DNA from: Qipengyuania marisflavi
GTDB lineage: Bacteria; Pseudomonadota; Alphaproteobacteria; Sphingomonadales; Sphingomonadaceae
Reading direction: 5' to 3'
Length of the DNA stretch: 64,000 nt
NCBI RefSeq assembly: GCF_005884405.1
Contig: NZ_VCAO01000010.1
Span: 1-64,000 of the forward strand
A program made the translations under genes and the position numbers. This document shows positions 56,132 to 64,000 of this stretch, in pieces; positions within the stretch are counted from its first letter, which is position 1, and each line of letters opens with the position of its first letter. Below the pieces are notes generated by a model. The model saw nothing but the letters and a program-made list of their open reading frames with translations. It ran no database searches and was not told where the DNA came from.

Positions 56132-57238
56132 ATGAAGACCCGCGCCGCAGTCGCATTTGCAGCCAAGCAGCCGCTTGAAATCGTCGAGCTTGACCTCGAA
56201 GGCCCCAAAACGGGCGAAGTGCTGGTCGAAATCATGGCCACCGGCATTTGCCACACCGATGCCTATACGCGGGACGGTCTGGACAGCGAGGGGCTGTTCC
56301 CCAGCGTGCTGGGCCATGAGGGCGCCGGAATTGTGCGCGAAGTGGGTGCAGGGGTCACCAGCGTGACGCCGGGCGATCATGTCATCCCGCTGTACACCCC
56401 CGAATGCCGCCAGTGCAAAATGTGCCTCAGCGGCAAGACCAATCTGTGCAGCGCGATCCGCGAAACACAGGGCAAGGGGGTGATGCCGGACGGGACCAGC
56501 CGGTTCAGTTACAAGGGTCAGACGATCCACCATTATATGGGCTGTTCGACCTTTTCCAACTTCACCGTCCTGCCTGAAATCGCATTGGCGAAGATCCGTG
56601 AGGACGCACCGTTTCACACCGCCTGTTACATCGGTTGCGGCGTCACCACCGGCGTGGGCGCGGTGACCAATACGGCGCAGGTCAAGCCGGGCGACAATGT
56701 GGTGGTGTTCGGCCTTGGCGGGATCGGCCTGAACGTGGTGCAAGGCGCGCGGATGGCAGGCGCTGACCGGATCGTAGGCGTGGACCTCAATCAGGACAAA
56801 AAGACCTGGGGCGAACATTTCGGAATGACCGATTTCATCAACCCCAGGGATACCCCCGATGTCGTCGCCGCGATTGTCGAAATGCTCGACGGCGGGGCCG
56901 ATTACAGCTTCGATTGCACCGGCAATACCGATGTCATGCGCCAGGCATTGGAATGCTGTCACAAGGGCTGGGGCACCTCGATCATCATCGGCGTGGCAGA
57001 AGCTGGCAAGACTATCGAAACCCGCCCGTTCCAGCTGGTCACCGGCCGCAATTGGCGCGGCACCGCATTTGGCGGAGCCAAGGGCCGCACCGATGTGCCC
57101 AAGATCGTGGACTGGTATATGGATGGCAAAATCCAGATCGACCCGATGATCACCCACGTCCTCAAGCTCGACGAGATTAACAAGGGCTTCGACCTGATGC
57201 ATTCAGGCGAAAGCATCCGCAGTGTCGTCGTCTTCTAA
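56132..57238 (+). CDS. adhC: S-(hydroxymethyl)glutathione dehydrogenase (class III ADH)
   Basis: Oxidises S-hydroxymethylglutathione, formed from formaldehyde and glutathione, to S-formylglutathione with NAD. A medium-chain zinc dehydrogenase of 368 residues: catalytic zinc ligands in [10 protein letters not shown] and GHEGAGIV, the structural-zinc lobe [17 protein letters not shown], and the nucleotide-binding [44 protein letters not shown] is typical of class III. ATG 56132 starts the conserved MKTRAAVAF. fghA, two genes on, encodes the next step. Confidence 0.97.
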   Translation: MKTRAAVAFAAKQPLEIVELDLEGPKTGEVLVEIMATGICHTDAYTRDGLDSEGLFPSVLGHEGAGIVREVGAGVTSVTPGDHVIPLYTPECRQCKMCLSGKTNLCSAIRETQGKGVMPDGTSRFSYKGQTIHHYMGCSTFSNFTVLPEIALAKIREDAPFHTACYIGCGVTTGVGAVTNTAQVKPGDNVVVFGLGGIGLNVVQGARMAGADRIVGVDLNQDKKTWGEHFGMTDFINPRDTPDVVAAIVEMLDGGADYSFDCTGNTDVMRQALECCHKGWGTSIIIGVAEAGKTIETRPFQLVTGRNWRGTAFGGAKGRTDVPKIVDWYMDGKIQIDPMITHVLKLDEINKGFDLMHSGESIRSVVVF

Positions 57239-57277
57239 GCCGCAAACCCCCTAAGCCACTCCAACGGAGAAAAATGA

Positions 57278-57659
57278 ATGTTCAGCCATGTCATGCTCGG
57301 CGCCGATGATATCGATGCCGCCAAGAAATTCTACGACGCCACCTTCAAGGCGCTGGGCGGGCGCGAAGGGTCGGTCGACCCCAAGGGACGGCTGATCTAT
57401 CTCAACAAGGGCGGGATTTTTCTGGTCACCAAGCCGATCGACGGCAAGCCCGCATCCTGCGCCAATGGCGGCACCATCGGCTTCGCGGTGGATTCCGAAG
57501 AGCAGGGGGCAGGCGTGGCATGAAGCCGGTCTGGCCAATGGCGGCACTGCAATCGAAGATCCGCCGGGCATCCGCAGCAGCGAAATCGGCAGCATGTATC
57601 TGGCCTATCTGCGCGATCCGGCAGGCAACAAGATCTGCGTCATGAAACGCATGGGCTGA
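57278..57659 (+). pseudogene. VOC-family (glyoxalase-like) protein, frameshifted
   Basis: Two overlapping frames together encode one 126-residue VOC-fold protein of the type often found between adhC and fghA. The first frame (57278-57523) covers MFSHVMLGADDIDAAKKFYD to GFAVDSEEQ, then stops. The second continues QAWHEAGLANGGTAIEDPPGI to the natural C-terminus YLRDPAGNKICVMKRMG. The frames join if one base is removed from a run of five G at 57505-57509. This could be a real mutation, a reversible slippage site or a sequencing error. The intact protein would be a small metal-dependent dioxygenase or lyase relative. Confidence 0.85.
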
Positions 57660-57663
57660 GCCT

Positions 57664-58494
57664 GTGAAAACGCTGTCCACAAACCGCGCCTTTGGCGGCA
57701 CGCAGGGCGTCTATTCCCATGCCTCCGCCGAGACCGGGACGGAGATGACCTTTTCGGTCTTCGTCCCCGATCATCCGCCGGGCGCCACGCTGCCGGTGCT
57801 GTGGTATCTCTCGGGCCTTACCTGCACCCACGCCAATGTCACCGAGAAGGGCGAATACCGCGCCGCCTGTGCGAAACACGGGATCGTCTTCATTGCCCCC
57901 GACACCAGTCCGCGCGGCGCGGATGTTGCCGATAACGACAGCTATGATCTGGGCACGGGCGCGGGCTTCTATGTCGATGCGGTGCAGCAGCCGTGGGCGC
58001 AGCATTACCGGATGCGCAGCTATATCGAGGACGAATTGCCGGCATTGATTGCCGAGCAGTTCGCGGTCGACATGGACCGGCAGAGCATCACCGGCCATTC
58101 GATGGGCGGCCACGGCGCGCTGATCACGGCGCTGCGCAATCCGGGCCGATACCGGTCGGTCAGCGCCTTCGCCCCGATCGTCGCCCCGGGCGAGGTGCCG
58201 TGGGGCGAAAAGGCGTTCTCTGCCTATCTTGGCGATGACCGTTCCGCGTGGCGCGAATATGACGCGGTCGCGCTGATCGAAGACGGCGCACGCGTGCCCG
58301 CATTGCTGGTTGATCAGGGCATGGCGGATGATTTCCTGACCGGGCAGCTGCGCCCTCACCGCCTGGCAGAAGCCTGTGAGGCCGCCGGGATTGACGCTAG
58401 CATCCGCCTGCAGGAAGGCTACGATCATTCCTATTATTTCGTCTCGACCTTCATGGCCGATCATGTCGCATGGCACGCCGGCCGGCTGGATTGA
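57664..58494 (+). CDS. fghA: S-formylglutathione hydrolase
   Basis: Hydrolyses S-formylglutathione to formate and glutathione, completing formaldehyde detoxification. An esterase-D-type alpha/beta hydrolase of 276 residues, with FVPDHPPGATLPVLWYLSGLTCTHAN, the nucleophile serine in ITGHSMGGHGALI, and the catalytic histidine near the end in YDHSYYFVSTFM. Start GTG 57664 lies four bases after the VOC stop, so the three genes form one operon. Confidence 0.96.
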   Translation: MKTLSTNRAFGGTQGVYSHASAETGTEMTFSVFVPDHPPGATLPVLWYLSGLTCTHANVTEKGEYRAACAKHGIVFIAPDTSPRGADVADNDSYDLGTGAGFYVDAVQQPWAQHYRMRSYIEDELPALIAEQFAVDMDRQSITGHSMGGHGALITALRNPGRYRSVSAFAPIVAPGEVPWGEKAFSAYLGDDRSAWREYDAVALIEDGARVPALLVDQGMADDFLTGQLRPHRLAEACEAAGIDASIRLQEGYDHSYYFVSTFMADHVAWHAGRLD

Positions 58495-58530
58495 AGCAGC
58501 CGGGCACCACGGCCCCGCGATAATGACCGC

Positions 58531-58707
58531 GTGATCGCAGCCGGATGCTTTGGCCTGATCGTGCTGCCCTTGCTCGGCCTGGTTGCGGGCGGTTTGCTGG
58601 GCGGAGCGCAGGGGGCACGCTGGGGCGCGGCGGCGGGCTTCACCGTGGCCGCAGCCGCCAGCGCGGCCGTCGGCTATGCGCTCGTCAAGGCCGGCCGGCG
58701 GGATTAG
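58531..58707 (+). CDS. Small glycine-rich membrane protein
   Basis: A possible 58-residue protein starting at GTG 58531, too short for most gene callers. It holds two hydrophobic Gly/Ala helices (GLIVLPLLGLVAGGLLGGAQGA and AAAGFTVAAAASAAVGYALV) joined by ARWG, and ends KAGRRD. The ribosome-binding site is weak. It follows fghA by 36 bp. The 236 bp after it (58708-58943) hold no gene I can support, only an AT-rich stretch around 58866-58900. Confidence 0.45.
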   Translation: MIAAGCFGLIVLPLLGLVAGGLLGGAQGARWGAAAGFTVAAAASAAVGYALVKAGRRD

Positions 58708-58943
58708 CCGGGCAGGCGGAACCGTTTTCCTACAGGGCTACGTGCCGCTATCCTTCGCGCTCTGCTCTTTCCCATTGTCGGCAAATAGCCGCCGCACAGT
58801 CTCGCGGCGCAGGAAATCTGAAAGGTTACACCTGCTAACCGGAATATTACCCTACCCTGCTGATAAGAAAACACTTTCGGAAGAAGCATTATTTTTTAAA
58901 ACCCCCCGGTATGTGGTCCACCCCCCCTGCTCTCGGAACAGGC

Positions 58944-59537
58944 TTAGCCGCGTTGCAGTTCGTAAAGCGCAGACTCGGCGCGCCAGTTGGCTGCCGCGGG
59001 GCGAATCGGACGCTCGCGGGTGAAAAACCATCGCCGCTCAAGCCGCACGTCCAGATCGGACGCCAGCTGTTCGAAATCCTTCACTGTCATGTGGTGGATA
59101 TTCTGCGTTTCGTACCAGCTCACCGGCAGCGCGCGCGTGACCGGCATCCGTCCCGCCAGCAGCAGCGAACTTCGCATCCGCCAATAGGCGAAATTGGGAA
59201 AGCTGACGAAGGCGCGGCGGCCCACGCGCAGCAATTCCGTCAGCATCCGGTCAGGACGCGAAGCGGTCTGCAAGGTCTGGCTCAGCACGGCATAATCGAA
59301 GGAGGCACCGGGATACTCCGCCAGATCGCGGCCCGCATCACCCTGCACCACCGACAGTCCCTGCGCTACGCAGCGTTCGACGCAGCCGCCGTCGATCTCC
59401 ATTCCGCGCGCATCCACCTGCTTGCCATCGCGCAGCGCGGCCAGCAGCGCGCCGTCACCGCAGCCGATATCCAGCACACGGCTGTGCGGGCGGATATGAT
59501 CGGCAATCACCGCCAGATCGGGGCGCAAGTCAGCCAT
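58944..59537 (-). CDS. metW: Methionine biosynthesis protein MetW
   Basis: A 197-residue methyltransferase-fold protein encoded with metX. The SAM-like motif [19 protein letters not shown] is near residue 21, with [25 protein letters not shown] and [12 protein letters not shown] following. It acts with MetX in acetylhomoserine formation in several proteobacteria. Its start overlaps the metX stop by eight bases. Confidence 0.95.
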   Translation of the reverse strand: MADLRPDLAVIADHIRPHSRVLDIGCGDGALLAALRDGKQVDARGMEIDGGCVERCVAQGLSVVQGDAGRDLAEYPGASFDYAVLSQTLQTASRPDRMLTELLRVGRRAFVSFPNFAYWRMRSSLLLAGRMPVTRALPVSWYETQNIHHMTVKDFEQLASDLDVRLERRWFFTRERPIRPAAANWRAESALYELQRG

Positions 59538-60624
59538 CGAGGAACCCCTTTACCACCCGGTCGAGCGCGGGCACGTCGAGCAGGAAACTGTCATGGCCAT
59601 GCGGCGCGGACAGTTCGACAAAGCTGACTGGCGCGCCCGAGGCGTTGAGCGCGTGCACCAGATGGCGGCTTTCGGCTGTGGGATAGAGCCAGTCGCTGTC
59701 AAAGCTGACGAGGCAGAAGCGCGCGCCGGTCTGCGCAAAGGCATTGGCGAGCAGGCCGCCATGCTCCTCCGCCAGATCGAAATAATCCATCGCGCGGGTA
59801 ATGTAGAGATAGCTGTTGGCGTCGAACCGGCGGGTGAAGCCGCTGCCCTGATGGCGCAGATAGCTTTCGACCTGGAAATCGGCGTCGAAGCCGAAACTCT
59901 TCGCCTCCCGATCCTGCAAATTGCGGCCGAATTTCCCGGTCAGCGCGGCTTCGGAAAGATAGGTGATATGCGCCGCCATCCGCGCCACCGCCAGACCGGC
60001 GGCAGGCTGGATCTGGGCGCTGTAATAATCGCCGCCGGACCACGCCGGATCGGCCATGATCGCCTGCCGCCCCAGCTCGTGGAATGCGATGTTCTGCGCC
60101 GAATGGCGGCTGCTGGTGGCAATGGCCAGCACGCGGCCTGCCCGCTCGGGCCAATTGGCGGCGAGGCTGAGCGCCTGCATCCCGCCCATCGATCCGCCCA
60201 CCACGGCATGCAGCCGCTCGATCCCCAGCGCATCAAGCAATGCGATATGCGCGCGGACCATGTCGCGGATGGTGATGACCGGGAAGCGCATCGCAAAAGG
60301 TGCGCCATCTTCCGCCGCGCTGGCCGGGCCGGTCGAGCCCATGCAGCTGCCGATGACATTGGCGCAGACGACGTGGAAGCGATCGGTATCGATTGGTTTG
60401 CCGGGGCCGACCATCCGGCTCCACCAGCCGGGTCGGCCAGTCACCGGATGCAGGCTGGCGACGTGCTGGTCACCGCTCAGCGCATGACACAGAAGGATCG
60501 CATTACTGCCGTCAGCGGCCAGTTCGCCATAGGTCTGGTAAGCGATCACGACCTGATCCAGCACGCCCCCGCCATCGAGCGGCAGGGGGTCGGGCAAGGC
60601 AAGGCGGGTGACATCGGCGGACAT
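59530..60624 (-). CDS. metX: Homoserine O-acetyltransferase MetX
   Basis: Alpha/beta hydrolase-type acyltransferase that activates homoserine for methionine synthesis (acetyl or succinyl donor cannot be told from sequence alone). The catalytic triad is visible: Ser in [12 protein letters not shown], Asp in [10 protein letters not shown], and His in [22 protein letters not shown] and [14 protein letters not shown] are family-conserved. ATG 60624 gives 364 residues. It is divergent from hisC, with 70 bp between the starts. I found no convincing SAM-riboswitch in that gap. Confidence 0.95.
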   Translation of the reverse strand: MSADVTRLALPDPLPLDGGGVLDQVVIAYQTYGELAADGSNAILLCHALSGDQHVASLHPVTGRPGWWSRMVGPGKPIDTDRFHVVCANVIGSCMGSTGPASAAEDGAPFAMRFPVITIRDMVRAHIALLDALGIERLHAVVGGSMGGMQALSLAANWPERAGRVLAIATSSRHSAQNIAFHELGRQAIMADPAWSGGDYYSAQIQPAAGLAVARMAAHITYLSEAALTGKFGRNLQDREAKSFGFDADFQVESYLRHQGSGFTRRFDANSYLYITRAMDYFDLAEEHGGLLANAFAQTGARFCLVSFDSDWLYPTAESRHLVHALNASGAPVSFVELSAPHGHDSFLLDVPALDRVVKGFLDG

Positions 60625-60694
60625 GGCGGGTGCATCTAACCGCTCTGCACACGCTTGTCGAAGCGCCCTTTTTCTTTCATGCGACAAAGCCGCG

Positions 60695-61798
60695 ATGACT
60701 GAGAAACCTGAACTGAAACCATGGATCGCAGCGATCCACGCTTATGTGCCCGGCAAGTCGACCGGCGCAGGCGGGCGGGCGCTGATCAAGCTGTCGGCGA
60801 ATGAAAACCCGCTTGGGTGCAGTGCGCAGGCGCGCGCGGCGCTGGCCGAAACCGGTGATCCCGCGCGCTATCCTGACCCCGATGCCACTGCGCTGCGCGC
60901 GGCCATCGGCGCCTTGCACGGCATCGACCCGGCGCGGATCGTCTGTGGTTCCGGCTCGGGCGAGCTGCTGGAATGCGCGGTTCAGGCCTATTGCGGCGTG
61001 GGTGACGAGGTGGTGTTTTCGCAATTCTCGTTCTCACTCTATCCGCTGCTGGCGCACCGCGTCGGCGCAACTATCGTGGCTGCCGAAGACGATGATTTCG
61101 TTGCCAGCGTGGACCAATTGCTGGCCTGCGTGACAGAGCGGACCAGAGCCGTAATGCTCGACAATCCGAACAATCCGGCGGGGACATATCTGGGCCGTGA
61201 AGAACTGGCACGGTTGCACGCCGGATTGCCCGGCAATGTGCTGCTGGTGGTCGATCAGGCCTATGCCGAATATGTCGCGGATGGCGAAGGCGACGGCGCG
61301 CTGGAGCTGGCGGCGCAGCACGACAATGTGCTGATCACGCGCACGTTCTCCAAGGCCTATGGGCTGGCGGCGGAACGGATCGGCTGGGCCACCGGAGCGC
61401 CGGGGCTGGTCGATGCACTCAACCGGCTGCGCGGTCCGTTCAATGTCACCGCTATCGGTCAGCGGGCGGGGGTCGCGGCGCTGGAAGATCAGGCGTTCGT
61501 CACCGGCTCTCGTGATGCCAACAACACCGAACGCGCGCGCTTCACCGCAGCGATTGCGGCGCTGGGCAATCACGGGATGCGAGCAGTGCCCAGCCAAGCC
61601 AATTTCGTGCTGGTGCTGTTTGCCGGCGCGCTGGATGCGGCAAGCGCGCTCGCCGCGCTGGCAGAGGCTGGTTATGCGGTGCGCCATCTGCCCGGACAGG
61701 GCCTGCCCGACGCGCTGCGCATCACCATCGGCACTGCCGAACATATGGACGATATCGCCGCAGTACTGAAGGATCAGGCCGAACGCGTCAGTCGTTAA
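60695..61798 (+). CDS. hisC: Histidinol-phosphate aminotransferase
   Basis: PLP-dependent class I/II aminotransferase of histidine synthesis, possibly also active on aromatic precursors. Signatures in the 367 residues: [11 protein letters not shown] near residue 31, [23 protein letters not shown], and the PLP lysine in [16 protein letters not shown]. The C-terminal [18 protein letters not shown] is conserved. ATG 60695 begins [11 protein letters not shown]. Its end overlaps the convergent plsC by 11 bases. Confidence 0.96.
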   Translation: MTEKPELKPWIAAIHAYVPGKSTGAGGRALIKLSANENPLGCSAQARAALAETGDPARYPDPDATALRAAIGALHGIDPARIVCGSGSGELLECAVQAYCGVGDEVVFSQFSFSLYPLLAHRVGATIVAAEDDDFVASVDQLLACVTERTRAVMLDNPNNPAGTYLGREELARLHAGLPGNVLLVVDQAYAEYVADGEGDGALELAAQHDNVLITRTFSKAYGLAAERIGWATGAPGLVDALNRLRGPFNVTAIGQRAGVAALEDQAFVTGSRDANNTERARFTAAIAALGNHGMRAVPSQANFVLVLFAGALDAASALAALAEAGYAVRHLPGQGLPDALRITIGTAEHMDDIAAVLKDQAERVSR

Positions 61799-62468
61799 GG
61801 CTGTTGATCGCTTCCATCACACGCGCTTCGACCTCATCGCGCTTCAGGCCGGGCGGGATTGGCTTGCCAAAGCGGTAAGTTATGCGCCCCTTGCGCTTGA
61901 GCACGCGGTGATAGAGCGGCCCGCTGTTCACCGAAACCGGCACCACGGGCAGGCCCAGCATCTTGTACAGGCCCGCAAATCCGGCCTGTAACGGGCGCCG
62001 CTCACCATGCGGGACCCGCGTGCCTTCGGGAAAAATCACCAGCGGGCGGCCATCCTGCGACAGCGCCTTGGCCGAGCGGATCATCGCCATCAGCGACCGC
62101 GCGCCCTTTTCGCGCGCCACCGGCACCAGCCCGTAAGCCGCCGCCGCGCGGCCCCACAGCGGGATCGCAAACAATTCCTGTTTCGCAAAGACACTAGGAC
62201 AATCAAACAGCCGCGGCGCATCGATCGCCTCGAAGAAGCTTTCGTGCTTCATCGCATACAGCACCGGCTCGTCTGAAGGTGCGCCATCCAACACCACTTC
62301 GATGCCCAGAATGTTGACCACGCACCAACGCTGCCACGCGCTCCAGTCACGCACCTTGCGGCGAAACACCTCAACCCCAAGCGGACGGGACGCCAAAGCC
62401 GCCGAAACAACGAACACAGAGCCGATGTAAAACACCAGATAAAAGGCAATATTGCGGAGCAACAGCAT
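61788..62468 (-). CDS. plsC: 1-acyl-sn-glycerol-3-phosphate acyltransferase
   Basis: Inner-membrane acyltransferase that makes phosphatidic acid. The 226-residue protein begins with a membrane helix ([19 protein letters not shown]). The catalytic box is KHESFFEAI, with Glu in place of the usual Asp of HX4D, a variant found in alphaproteobacteria, and the acceptor-binding [11 protein letters not shown] follows. It belongs to the ftsX-ydcF-plsC series and starts six bases after the ydcF stop. Confidence 0.93.
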   Translation of the reverse strand: MLLLRNIAFYLVFYIGSVFVVSAALASRPLGVEVFRRKVRDWSAWQRWCVVNILGIEVVLDGAPSDEPVLYAMKHESFFEAIDAPRLFDCPSVFAKQELFAIPLWGRAAAAYGLVPVAREKGARSLMAMIRSAKALSQDGRPLVIFPEGTRVPHGERRPLQAGFAGLYKMLGLPVVPVSVNSGPLYHRVLKRKGRITYRFGKPIPPGLKRDEVEARVMEAINSLND

Positions 62469-62474
62469 GGCGGG

Positions 62475-63005
62475 CTATCCGGGCAACCCTTGCGAAATGG
62501 CTGCCGCAATCAGCTTGTTATATTCCAGAAACAGCGTCTTCAACTCCGGCTGGGAGCGCACAGCATCCTTCACCACCTGCAGATTTTCGGGCAGCGCTTC
62601 GCTAAATTCCGAACCTGCACGTGCCATGTGCCAATCGGTGGTTACCAGCCGTACACTGGAAAAATCATGCTCCTCCAGCCACTGCGCCACTTCGCCCGCA
62701 TTGCTGCGCGTATCGACGGCCAGATAGCCGAGCGTCACACAGCATTGCATCAGCCGCGGCGAGACATTGAATTCAGCGGCGAATTCCTGCGGCTTGACCT
62801 CAGGATCTACGCCAGAAACAAACATCTCTTTTGCCAGCCCCTTCTCGACCACCTCAACCCCGCGCGCGATCCGGCCGGGGCCGCCCGTCAGCACGATCAC
62901 CGCATCGGTTGGGGTGTTGGACGTGGGGCGCGGCAAAGCGACTGCAAAGGCAAGAAAACCCAGCGCGTAAATCATCACGACAGTGGCGAAGAACCGCAGG
63001 ATCAC
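62475..63005 (-). CDS. YdcF/SanA-like DUF218 protein
   Basis: A 176-residue DUF218 protein: an N-terminal membrane helix (RFFATVVMIYALGFLAFAVAL) then a Rossmann-like domain with AVIVLTGGPGRIARGVEVV, RSNAGEVAQWLEEHDFSSVRLVTTDWHMARA. The function is unproven; relatives are linked to envelope barrier function. GTG 63005 overlaps the ftsX stop (GTGA), which shows coupling to cell-division genes. Confidence 0.88.
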   Translation of the reverse strand: MILRFFATVVMIYALGFLAFAVALPRPTSNTPTDAVIVLTGGPGRIARGVEVVEKGLAKEMFVSGVDPEVKPQEFAAEFNVSPRLMQCCVTLGYLAVDTRSNAGEVAQWLEEHDFSSVRLVTTDWHMARAGSEFSEALPENLQVVKDAVRSQPELKTLFLEYNKLIAAAISQGLPG

Positions 63006-63934
63006 AGCATTTTCTTGAGCGAGGCAAGGACAGTCATGCGCGCCGTGTAGACGGCAATCACCAAGGCGAAAAGGGGGATCGAGCCCAGAATGATCCAGTC
63101 CCCACTGCCCAGCCCGCCGCCCTGCACCAGCCCGGAATCGAGCAAGGCAAACTGCGCGCCCAATACCAGCACCGCCGCGCCGCCAGCCAGCAGGCCCAGC
63201 GCCCCGCCCGCTGCCGCATCGAGCAAGATCGAGCGCTGGAAAATGCACGCAATCTGGTCATCATTGCCGCCCAGCAGATGTACGATCTCGATCGTATCGC
63301 GATTTGCACCCAGCGCATTGCGCGCCGCCAGCCACACTGCCGCCGCACTGGTCGCGGCGAGCAGCGCGATCAGGCCCCATGCCATCCAGCGCAGTGCCGA
63401 CACCGCTGACAGCACCGGGGCCAGCCAGTCCGATTGCGCATCGAGCCGGGCATCGGGCGCGGCCTCTGCCAGCCGGTCACGCAGCCGGCCCAGTGTCGCC
63501 GGGTCAGCATCGCCAGTGAGTGTCAGATCGATCAGCGCGGGCAGCGGGACCGCCTCCATCTCAGCGCCGCCGCCCAGCCATGGCTCGACCAGCGCCGCCA
63601 CTTCGGATTGCGGGACGATCCGCATTTTCGCGACCGCACCATCGCCGCCAAGAATTTCCGCCGCCGCACGCGTTTGCTCAGAACGGTCCGCCGGATCAGC
63701 CTCGACAATCTGCACAGTCACGCCGCCCGCCAGATCGCCGCGCGCGCGGTCGGCCAGATTGTCCAGCGCCAGCCCGCCTCCCGCCGCCACCACGGTCAGC
63801 GCGACCATGATGGCAATCACCCAGGGCATTGGCCCGCCAAGCCGTGCACGCGGCAGCAATTGTGCCGCACGGCGCCCCCGCAGCGGGGCCAGTCCGCGTT
63901 CCACTGCGCGGGCCAGGGCAGGCGGTTTCTTCAC
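63002..63934 (-). CDS. ftsX: Cell-division ABC transporter permease FtsX
   Basis: Membrane partner of FtsE at the divisome, thought to control peptidoglycan hydrolases. The 310 residues have a basic N-terminus, a first helix (MPWVIAIMVALTVVAAGGGLAL), an extracytoplasmic domain, and three C-terminal helices with LARNALGANRDTIEIVHLLGGNDDQIACIF before them. Start GTG 63934 overlaps the ftsE stop. Confidence 0.93.
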   Translation of the reverse strand: MKKPPALARAVERGLAPLRGRRAAQLLPRARLGGPMPWVIAIMVALTVVAAGGGLALDNLADRARGDLAGGVTVQIVEADPADRSEQTRAAAEILGGDGAVAKMRIVPQSEVAALVEPWLGGGAEMEAVPLPALIDLTLTGDADPATLGRLRDRLAEAAPDARLDAQSDWLAPVLSAVSALRWMAWGLIALLAATSAAAVWLAARNALGANRDTIEIVHLLGGNDDQIACIFQRSILLDAAAGGALGLLAGGAAVLVLGAQFALLDSGLVQGGGLGSGDWIILGSIPLFALVIAVYTARMTVLASLKKML

Positions 63935-64000
63935 CGGTCGGTCGGCCCGGCAGCAACCCGGCGCGGCGGATAGCGCAGCGCGCCGGTGGGATCGGCCAGC
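63931..64000 (-). CDS. ftsE: Cell-division ATPase FtsE, C-terminal end
   Basis: Only the last 22 codons lie inside the window. They read LADPTGALRYPPRR... and end in a TGA that overlaps the ftsX start (GTGA). Identity is inferred from position in front of ftsX and the fitting C-terminus. Confidence 0.75.
   Translation of the reverse strand, partial: LADPTGALRYPPRRVAAGPTDR

Noticed and set aside
55787-57202. Minus-strand open frame of 471 codons across the adhC gene
   Set aside because: It is a shadow of the strongly biased class III alcohol dehydrogenase gene and is His/Arg-rich without any family motif.
60625-60694. Possible SAM-sensing riboswitch before metX
   Set aside because: The 70-bp gap contains a small CGCTT/AAGCG hairpin only. 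I could not match the conserved SAM-II or SAM-V core, and the space is shared with the hisC promoter.

Overview
The window is a 64 kb stretch of high-G+C alphaproteobacterial chromosome. Protein families and gene order point to Sphingomonadales (Erythrobacter/Altererythrobacter/Sphingomonas relatives). The evidence is family-level: FzlA-like and TimA-like proteins, the secB/timA/mltA/smr block, ftsEX-ydcF-plsC, metXW-hisC, monofunctional PheA beside a membrane-anchored cytochrome c, and a tRNA-Gln(CTG) of alphaproteobacterial type. No database search was run, so the genus is not fixed.

Layout. (1) 1-6.46 kb is an accessory island of visibly lower G+C: the 3' end of an IS3-family element, a 5'-truncated hsdM, intact hsdS and hsdR, and an HNH-like protein. 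It stops about 60 bp from the 3' end of tRNA-Gln, a classic integration site. (2) 6.6-22.7 kb is core: ppx/gppA, rlmE, cytochrome c, pheA, a class A beta-lactamase lipoprotein, an isoaspartyl peptidase, a CmpX-like channel, an SDR, a ZntB-like transporter, ispG, a flavoprotein, a thioredoxin-fold lipoprotein, two unlike L,D-transpeptidases and an EamA transporter. (3) 22.9-31.5 kb holds acnA, a Ser/Thr-repeat surface protein with a PEP-CTERM-like tail, ruvB and ruvA separated by a dsrE gene and a GIY-YIG gene flanked by a pair of stem-loop repeats, then aroC. (4) 31.7-38.7 kb is a peroxide-defence block: ahpC, ahpF, katG, a Pr6Pr-like membrane protein and a monofunctional catalase, with palindromic operator candidates before ahpC and katG. 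(5) 38.7-45.6 kb holds smr-mltA-timA divergent from secB-murJ-trpS, then a DUF4136 lipoprotein. (6) 45.6-56 kb holds a membrane-bound winged-helix regulator, dut-coaBC, ubiE-ubiB, mutM, an FzlA-like GST and two small secreted proteins. (7) 56-58.7 kb is the glutathione-dependent formaldehyde detoxification cluster (adhC, a frameshifted VOC gene, fghA). (8) 58.9-64 kb holds metXW, hisC, plsC, ydcF and ftsX, with the end of ftsE at the window edge.

Most of the window is ordinary core metabolism and envelope biogenesis. The points most worth a second look are the small GIY-YIG gene flanked by oppositely oriented stem-loops with a compensatory base-pair change, the IS-broken type I R-M island with an appended HNH protein at tRNA-Gln, the Ser/Thr-repeat PEP-CTERM-like protein, the winged-helix regulator with a polytopic membrane half, and the two palindromes in the peroxide block.
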